Assembly (NCBI GenBank): GCA_036273935.1
Contig: DASUGQ010000454.1
Coordinates: 1-14,571 of the forward strand
DNA from: ZC4RG29 sp036273935
GTDB lineage: Bacteria > Bacteroidota > Bacteroidia > Cytophagales > Cyclobacteriaceae
DNA: 14,571 nucleotides
Direction: 5' to 3'
The position numbers and the translations under genes are program-made. A model generated the notes under the pieces. The model saw only the letters and a list, made by a program, of their open reading frames with translations, did no database searches and had not been told where the DNA came from. Of the stretch, positions 4,814 to 9,563 are shown one piece after another (position 1 is the first letter of the stretch; every line of letters starts with the position of its first letter).

Positions 4814-4844
4814 ATCAGAGTCCCGGAGACCGGTGGACTCTGAT
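4814..4844. terminator. Perfect hairpin between convergent genes
   Basis: ATCAGAGTCC (4814-4823) and GGACTCTGAT (4835-4844) are perfect 10-base arms around an 11-base loop. The hairpin lies between the convergent small gene (ends 4711) and the hydrolase gene (ends 4896). It may act as a two-way terminator, although no T-run follows. A partial relative at 4458-4475 suggests a small repeat family. Confidence 0.5.
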
Positions 4845-4877
4845 CGGGTTAATAACTCCGGGTGGCAATCATAAGCG

Positions 4878-4889
4878 CCAACAAAGGCA
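4878..4889 (+). repeat. REP-like right half
   Basis: CCAACAA and AGGCA match the right arm and outer flank of the palindrome. The left half is missing. It lies 7 bases from the hydrolase stop codon. Confidence 0.55.
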
Positions 4890-4895
4890 CTGGTT

Positions 4896-6299
4896 TTACT
4901 CAGTCATCCTTGTTAATTCTCTTTTTAAGCCCCAGGCAATATGCCATGCTTTAACAGGCTTTCCACCCTTGTCAATTTCAAATTCCACTTGCTGGTCAGT
5001 GCCATCGGCAAAAAAGAACTTTGTCTCTGACTCAGGTTTTAGTTCCTTATCCATGCCACTACGCTGAATGAATAGTTTGTCGTTCACACTGACAATTTCA
5101 ACAGGAAATGGAGCCAAATAAGGAGGTCTGAATGCAAGCTGCATCATATACTTACCCGTGAAACGGTCCAGGTTCGCCTTCATAGAAATCTCCTTGTGAA
5201 CGTATGGCATTACAAAATTTTTATCCAGTGTTATGGCTACTAGCCCATCGGCAATAAAATCGGAACGCGATTCATTGTTTGATAATACTACAGCCGTGAT
5301 ATCCGTGTCAGGGTAACGTATAAGCATGGCTATATACCCGGGGTATCCGCCATTGTGAAAGATGTAATTGCCAAAATAATTCTTTCCGACTCTTATTCCG
5401 TACCCATATTGAATGAGAGGATAGGTTTTCTTCTCCGCTTGTTTTGTAAGCATCGCGGATTGCGTCTCTGCTGAAAGTAAGCTATGATTCCTGAGGGCAC
5501 GATCCCATTTTAAAAGATCCGCCGTAGAAGAAATTATCATTCCCTCCCCAACTAAACCGGCCAGGTAAGTTGTCCAACCGGATTTTAAGCTTGTAGCCTT
5601 TACGTACCTTTTCGAACTATCGGAATATATAAATCCATAGGCGAGGCCCGGAATATCTTTAGTCGATCGCGGCCCGATAGCAACCTGGGTATGTGTCATT
5701 CCAAGGGGTTTAAAAACATGGTTGTCCATATATGCGACATAGGATTGGCCAGAAAGTTTTTCTATAATGGAAGCCAGCAAGATGAAGGCTGTCCCTGAAT
5801 ACATCATATCCTCTCCCGGCTGAAATAAGGCAGGCGGTTTTTCTGTGGCAAGTAGCCTGATAAAATCTTCATTGGTTGCGATCTTGTCATGGTCAAAATA
5901 TTTTGCTACTAATCCGAATCCATCCGGGATGCCGGAGGTATGGGTAAGCATTTGTTGAATGGTAATTTTGTTGTAGGGAAGTTCAGGAAAGAATTTACGA
6001 AGCGTATCGGCATAGCCGATCACACCCTTATCTTTCAAAAGCAGGATACCCATGGCTGTGAATTCCTTGGCAATTGAGCCACAATCAAAAATGCTGTTGT
6101 TATCAAGTGTAGTCTTTGCATCGTAATCGGCATGCCCAAAAGCTTTTTGGTAAATGATCTTTCCATTTTTCGCGACCAATACATTGCCGTTAAAATGGTA
6201 GAGATCAGTTTCAGCTTTCATGTACGCATCAAAAAGGTTCGTATTATTTTGCGCAGATAAGGAAATCGGAAATAGAAGTAAGAGGTAAACTATTTTCAT
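4896..6299 (-). CDS. Secreted serine hydrolase of the beta-lactamase / class C PBP-like family
   Basis: A 467-residue protein with a signal peptide (MKIVYLLLLFPISLSAQ). The serine-hydrolase domain covers about 22-360. S75-I-A-K78 is the SxxK nucleophile motif, followed by the family motif MLTHTSGIPD (117-126). The second motif is Y167-S-G169 where most relatives have YxN. The KTG-equivalent is H315-N-G-G318 in IFHNGGYPGY. Residues 375-460 form a separate C-terminal beta-rich region, as in many multi-domain members. The family includes D-alanyl-D-alanine carboxypeptidases, esterases and beta-lactamases, so the substrate cannot be told, and resistance should not be inferred. It would act in the periplasm or on the outer membrane. 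It stands alone on the minus strand with about 270 bases of upstream DNA before the next repeat. Confidence 0.88.
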   Translation of the reverse strand: MKIVYLLLLFPISLSAQNNTNLFDAYMKAETDLYHFNGNVLVAKNGKIIYQKAFGHADYDAKTTLDNNSIFDCGSIAKEFTAMGILLLKDKGVIGYADTLRKFFPELPYNKITIQQMLTHTSGIPDGFGLVAKYFDHDKIATNEDFIRLLATEKPPALFQPGEDMMYSGTAFILLASIIEKLSGQSYVAYMDNHVFKPLGMTHTQVAIGPRSTKDIPGLAYGFIYSDSSKRYVKATSLKSGWTTYLAGLVGEGMIISSTADLLKWDRALRNHSLLSAETQSAMLTKQAEKKTYPLIQYGYGIRVGKNYFGNYIFHNGGYPGYIAMLIRYPDTDITAVVLSNNESRSDFIADGLVAITLDKNFVMPYVHKEISMKANLDRFTGKYMMQLAFRPPYLAPFPVEIVSVNDKLFIQRSGMDKELKPESETKFFFADGTDQQVEFEIDKGGKPVKAWHIAWGLKRELTRMTE

Positions 6300-6575
6300 A
6301 ATTATGTCTTTGTTGAATCAATTAAATCACTATTAGCTAGCTGTAGTCTCCGGCTGATTTTGAATGGAAACTTCGAACTTATGGAGGTCACTTTCAACGG
6401 CAGAGTGAATGACTATAGTCCGAATTTAACAATTTTATTTGGTTGTGCGCAGAATCAGAGCTTGGATAGAATGGACGTGAACCACCATATACTGCGTTGA
6501 ACATGAACAAGCTTCAATGAGTGCTGGTACTTATACCCTGTGCGCGTATTTAAGATCGAGCACTAGTTTGTCATC
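6300..6575. other. Upstream region of the hydrolase gene
   Basis: No gene seen on either strand. The promoter of the hydrolase gene should lie here, but no clear TAnnTTTG box was found. Confidence 0.4.
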
Positions 6576-6604
6576 AGGTCGATGTCCTTCACCAACAAGC
6601 CTGC
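6576..6604 (-). repeat. REP-like palindrome 16, degenerate
   Basis: Core 6576-6598 keeps the right arm CACCAACAA perfectly; the left arm and loop are changed (GGTCGATGTCCTT). GCAG on the minus strand at 6601-6604. Confidence 0.72.
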
Positions 6605-6650
6605 TGCACGCTAAGTACTACTACGACCTTTTTCGGCACCAATAATGTTG

Positions 6651-6731
6651 TCATCCATCAACATGAGTCAAGAAACTCCACTTTTTTTTCCCATTACGAT
6701 AAAAGGCTGCGCTTGACTTCGATAGGATCTT
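6651..6731 (-). pseudogene. RAYT 3'-end remnant 3
   Basis: The minus strand reads KSSAAFYRNGKKKWSFLTHV then DG and TGA (6651-6653), homologous to the RAYT ending YSSAEFYRNGTKHWDFLTHV, DG. The stop is 53 bases from palindrome 16. Upstream of the serine pair the frame decays. It is a distinct, diverged copy. Confidence 0.82.
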
Positions 6732-6805
6732 CTTTCTAGTTCATTTGTCATGATCTCAAAATGGCTTTACCATATGTTTTAAATTGAGACCCAAGACGTG
6801 GTAAT

Positions 6806-6844
6806 TTGCCTTCACTACCGTCCGACGGTAAATAAAGAAGGCAA
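6806..6844. repeat. Nested inverted repeat
   Basis: TTGCCTTC (6806-6813) pairs with GAAGGCAA (6837-6844). Inside, ACCGTC (6817-6822) pairs with GACGGT (6824-6829) around one base. It is unrelated to the REP-like family. It could be part of a structured RNA or an operator; there is no T-run for a terminator. Confidence 0.55.
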
Positions 6845-6859
6845 GCTAAGCCATCCCCC

Positions 6860-6882
6860 TTGTTGGTGTTCTTCACCAACAA
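6860..6882 (-). repeat. REP-like palindrome 17
   Basis: Perfect core, loop TTCTT; the inner position carries CCTG instead of GCAG. Confidence 0.88.
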
Positions 6883-6955
6883 GCCAGGGAGTGAGTGCTG
6901 TAACCGTTACTCGAAGCAACCACGAGTGTTCAAAAAATTTCATCGCTTAAAGTGT

Positions 6956-6984
6956 GTAGTTTTGTTGGTGAAGAACACCAACAA
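6956..6984 (+). repeat. REP-like palindrome 18
   Basis: GTAG at 6956-6959, two T, perfect core 6962-6984, loop AAGAA, outer flank AGGCGGGAG. It lies about 70 bases after the cupin stop codon. Confidence 0.9.
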
Positions 6985-7053
6985 AGGCGGGAGGGACTGA
7001 AGGGCTGCGTGTTACCCGATGTAAGTTATCTCAATAACACCCTGGCAGTACCG

Positions 7054-7626
7054 TTATTTCCAGATAGTAACAAGTCCTTTGTTCCCTTTGAGTGGATCTG
7101 TTTTTGGAATGGGTAATGCGGCAATATTTTCATCCGCCCTGGGCCGTTCCCCGGGTTCGCCGCGGTTCAGGTCCCAGCTTCGCCCCTCGGGATAAGCGCC
7201 TACTACTCCCAAATTTTTACTTCCCAGGTTCTTGTGCCCCACTCCTGCCGGGATAACAATAATATCTCCCGCCTGTACCTTGATTTTTTCTCCCGCCTCA
7301 CCGCCGAGATGTACCAATGCCTCCCCCGAATAGACGCCTAAAACTTCGTGGGACGTACTGTGATAATGATGGTATGAATAGATGCCATTGCGCCAGGAGT
7401 TCGTCCAGTTTTCCCGGGCAAATTGATTTTCCAACCAATCGCCTCCTGCTGTTCCACGTTGTTGAAACGCATTCCGGTAAAGTAGCAGCGGATACTTGCT
7501 ATTGGGAATTTTTCCATCGTCTTTAAAAATAAATTCCTGCGGTTCCATATGAATCGATGCCAGCAGTTTCGAAACCGGCGTTAGTGTGGAGAGTCCAAAA
7601 ATGCGAATAAACCTTTTTCTATTCAT
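7054..7626 (-). CDS. Cupin-domain protein, YjlB-like
   Basis: A 190-residue protein when started at the ATG at 7624-7626, 7 bases after the stop of the aldo/keto reductase gene. The frame is open further upstream but would overlap that gene. The N-terminus (NRKRFIRIFGLSTLTPVSKLLA) looks like a signal or Tat-like leader, with the twin arginine only approximate. The rest matches the family of B. subtilis YjlB: FKDDGKIPNSKYPLLLYRNAF, then GIYSYHHYHSTSHEVLGVYSG holding the metal ligands of cupin motif 1 (H87, H89, E94 or H93), and AGDIIVIPAGVGHKN with H131 of motif 2. The substrate is unknown. Co-transcription with the reductase suggests a shared small-molecule or detoxification role (inference). 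Confidence 0.82.
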   Translation of the reverse strand: MNRKRFIRIFGLSTLTPVSKLLASIHMEPQEFIFKDDGKIPNSKYPLLLYRNAFQQRGTAGGDWLENQFARENWTNSWRNGIYSYHHYHSTSHEVLGVYSGEALVHLGGEAGEKIKVQAGDIIVIPAGVGHKNLGSKNLGVVGAYPEGRSWDLNRGEPGERPRADENIAALPIPKTDPLKGNKGLVTIWK

Positions 7627-7633
7627 GTAATGC

Positions 7634-8695
7634 CTATTGCTGCTGAAGATACGGATCAAACAATGCCCTGTCTCCTTCGGTGAATCTCCTTTTCGCAAAA
7701 TTTCCCTGGTGCCAATACGGGTAGATCAACGGAAGTTCACTGACTTTATTCAATCTATTCATTTCGTCTTCCGTCAGTTTCAACGTTGCTGCGTCTATGT
7801 TGCTTTCAAGTTGTTCCAGGTTCCTCGCGCCTACTACCAGCGACGTTACGGAAGGGCGTGCCAGTACCCATGCCAATGCCACCTGTGCAACGGGTACCTG
7901 CTTTTCATTCGCGACTTCCTTCAGTACGTCGATGATGTTCCATAGTCTTTCGAAGTTACGGATCGGTGGTTCCGTCCAACCTTCTGCGAAACGTCCCGGT
8001 TCATTCAATTGTGTTTCACGGGTATATTTACCTGATAACAGGCCGCCAGCCAAAGATCCCCATATCAGTCCCCCTACGCCCTGATCGACACCTATGGGAA
8101 GCAATTCATATTCTGCTTCCCGCGCTTCGAGCGAGTAATGAATCTGCTGCGTGACAAATTTCTGATAGCCATTTTCCTTGCTGGCATTTAAGCATTTCAT
8201 GATATGCCATCCGGAAAAATTGGAGCACCCGATGTACCTGATTTTACCATGTGTTATCAATGTATCAAGTGCGTGGAGCATTTCTTCCACCGGCGTAACA
8301 CCATCCCACTCGTGCATGTAATAGATATCGATCACCTCAGTGCGCAGTCGTTTCAAACTTTTTTCCACTTCCTGCAAGATGTGATACCGGGAAAAGCCTT
8401 CATCATTCGGGCCAGTGCCGATGGGCATACGGGCTTTTGTTGCTATTAACATTCCACCCGGTCGTTTACCATTTAATACCTCACCGACCAGTTCTTCCGA
8501 TTTGCCTGCGGAATAAATATTGGCCGTATCCAGCAAGTTAATACCGTGGTCAACTGCAAAGTCGATCATGGTGGCTACACCTTTTTTATCCAGGTTCCCG
8601 ACTTTTGCGAACTTACCGTCTCCGCCAAATGTCATGGTCCCCAATGTAAGTGTTGATATTTTTAATCCGGAGTTTCCTAGTGACCGATATTCCAT
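7634..8695 (-). CDS. Aldo/keto reductase
   Basis: A 353-residue NADPH-dependent aldo/keto reductase of the cytoplasmic TIM-barrel type, of usual length. The catalytic tetrad is visible: D56 and Y61 in LLDTANIYSAGKSEELVG, K87 in LIATKAR, and H128 in IDIYYMHEWD. Cofactor-pocket motifs are present (GCSNFSGW, SLAGGLLSGKY, and VVGARNLEQLESNI near the C-terminus). Such enzymes reduce aldehydes and ketones or sugar derivatives; the substrate cannot be read from the sequence. The ATG at 8693-8695 starts the family's usual MEYRSLGNSGLKIS. It is the first gene of a two-gene operon with the cupin protein, 7 bases apart. The upstream DNA has an A-run and no Shine-Dalgarno site. Confidence 0.92.
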   Translation of the reverse strand: MEYRSLGNSGLKISTLTLGTMTFGGDGKFAKVGNLDKKGVATMIDFAVDHGINLLDTANIYSAGKSEELVGEVLNGKRPGGMLIATKARMPIGTGPNDEGFSRYHILQEVEKSLKRLRTEVIDIYYMHEWDGVTPVEEMLHALDTLITHGKIRYIGCSNFSGWHIMKCLNASKENGYQKFVTQQIHYSLEAREAEYELLPIGVDQGVGGLIWGSLAGGLLSGKYTRETQLNEPGRFAEGWTEPPIRNFERLWNIIDVLKEVANEKQVPVAQVALAWVLARPSVTSLVVGARNLEQLESNIDAATLKLTEDEMNRLNKVSELPLIYPYWHQGNFAKRRFTEGDRALFDPYLQQQ

Positions 8696-8912
8696 TTATT
8701 TTTTTTTGTTTAGTAATGAATGTGGTTGTGATTCGACAATGATTATTTGCTCATTGAATGCCGTTAAATTTAGTAGGATTTTGCTAAAAACCAGAAGCGA
8801 ATAGTCATTCGCCGGCAGAGCGAAGTGATGTTATGTGTGCACACTTCGATTGCCTTCACACTTCGTCTCCCTCATAAAGGCCGGTGTAATGGACTTCTGC
8901 GGCTTAGCGTGA
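8696..8912. other. Upstream region of the reductase operon
   Basis: No gene seen. The minus strand next to the start is A-rich and probably carries the promoter, but no clear box was found. At 8891-8910 it carries TTCTGCGGCTTAGCGTGAG, the sequence found at the 5' end of the RAYT element. Confidence 0.4.
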
Positions 8913-8941
8913 GCAGTTTTGTTGGTGAAGAACATCAACAA
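8913..8941 (+). repeat. REP-like palindrome 19
   Basis: GCAG at 8913-8916, two T, core 8919-8941 with one arm mismatch (CATCAACAA), loop AAGAA, outer flank AGGCCAGA. Confidence 0.86.
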
Positions 8942-8957
8942 AGGCCAGAAATATTAA

Positions 8958-9020
8958 ACCACATAAGGCAAATAAGCACACATAAGGGTATTCTTTGTGA
9001 TCTTTTGTGTCTTTTGTGGT
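8958..9020. repeat. Imperfect inverted repeat of the ACCACA...TGTGGT type
   Basis: The left arm begins ACCACATAAGGCAAATAAG and the right arm ends TTTTGTGTCTTTTGTGGT; about three quarters of the positions pair over 26 bases. Similar AG- and CACA-rich intergenic repeats are common in Bacteroidota genomes (from memory). It lies between palindromes 19 and 20. Confidence 0.6.
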
Positions 9021-9082
9021 TCGATAAATTGTAGTTCTCTGGCGTGTACTTAAAGGTAATGAATTTCTGCGGCTTAGCGTGA

Positions 9083-9111
9083 GTAGTTTTCTCGGTGAAG
9101 AACATCAACAA
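9083..9111 (+). repeat. REP-like palindrome 20, degenerate
   Basis: GTAG at 9083-9086; core 9089-9111 with changed arms (TTCTCGGTG and CATCAACAA), loop AAGAA, outer flank AGGCCAGA. Upstream, TTAAAGGTAATGAATTTCTG and the following CGGCTTA (9051-9077) equal the 5' end of the RAYT element at 4025-4051. Confidence 0.8.
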
Positions 9112-9137
9112 AGGCCAGATTGACATAAGCGAGAGAT

Positions 9138-9368
9138 TCACTTGATATCCTTTGCCCTTCGTTTCAGTAACCTGAAAATAATCAGACTACAAAGTATCGA
9201 ACTGATGAGACAGATGCCAAATGTTTGCAGCGTTATGCTGATTACAAATCCAGTACCCAATTTTCCGTTGATTACTTCTAACGAATAAAGAAGCATTGCA
9301 ATTAAGCCACAAATAAAAACTGCTGTAGATAAAATGGCAGGAACAGATATTTGAATTTTGTACCTCAT
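9138..9368 (-). CDS. Small two-helix membrane protein (paralogue of the 2630-2854 gene)
   Basis: A 76-residue protein with two hydrophobic segments (about 5-30 and 41-66), an NGKLG loop between them, and a basic tail LLKRRAKDIK that would favour a cytoplasmic C-terminus. It shares M-x-YK, ISVPAI, F-x-x-GL, NG, IS and LI in register with the protein at 2630-2854. The start ATG at 9366-9368 follows AACCCTTTCCTT; the paralogue also has AACCCT close to its start. Function unknown. It stands alone between a REP-like copy and a long hairpin. Confidence 0.68.
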   Translation of the reverse strand: MRYKIQISVPAILSTAVFICGLIAMLLYSLEVINGKLGTGFVISITLQTFGICLISSILCSLIIFRLLKRRAKDIK

Positions 9369-9471
9369 AAGGAAAGGGTTTTATTTTGTTGTGATAGGAG
9401 AAAGATAGCGAAATTGAAAAAGAAAATGAAACGACATGGAGGAAGGGAGAGAAGAGACCAGGTATGGGAGG

Positions 9472-9559
9472 TTATCGGTTATCAGTTAATCGTTATAAGT
9501 TATCGCTTAATGGTCAGCTATTCACCAATAACTAATAACTATTAACTGATAACTGATAA
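9472..9559. terminator. Long imperfect hairpin behind the kinase gene
   Basis: Arms 9472-9504 and 9527-9559 pair at 29 of 33 positions around a 22-base loop. Each arm consists of repeated TTATC-AGTTA or TAACTGATAA units. It begins 4 bases after the kinase stop codon, so it could end that transcript or protect its 3' end, although it is AT-rich and lacks a GC stem. Arrays of the TAACTGATAAC unit are seen as intergenic repeats in many bacteria (from memory), so it may also be a repeat element. Confidence 0.6.
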
Positions 9560-9563
9560 AGAA

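Larger units (their letters stand above)
6857..6988. mobile_element. Short palindrome-bounded unit, copy 2 (complete)
   Basis: Bounded by inverted palindromes at 6860-6882 and 6962-6984. The first 115 bases match 961-1075 with a single difference. The 79-base spacer between the palindromes has no gene. Its right part (TTTCATCGCTTAAAGTGTG) resembles the 5' end of the RAYT element (TTTCTGCGGCTTAAGGTGCG). It is a probable non-autonomous derivative with recent movement or copying. Confidence 0.82.

Noticed and set aside
7627..7698. Longer N-terminus for the cupin protein (24 extra residues)
   Set aside because: It would overlap the end of the aldo/keto reductase gene, and the residues look like out-of-frame reductase sequence. 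The ATG at 7624-7626 gives a normal start 7 bases after that gene.
391..9111. Rho-independent terminators as the explanation of the palindromes
   Set aside because: Stems are not GC-rich and lack T-runs, copies occur in pairs and tandems away from gene ends, and they carry conserved flanks typical of REPs. Some may still end transcripts secondarily.
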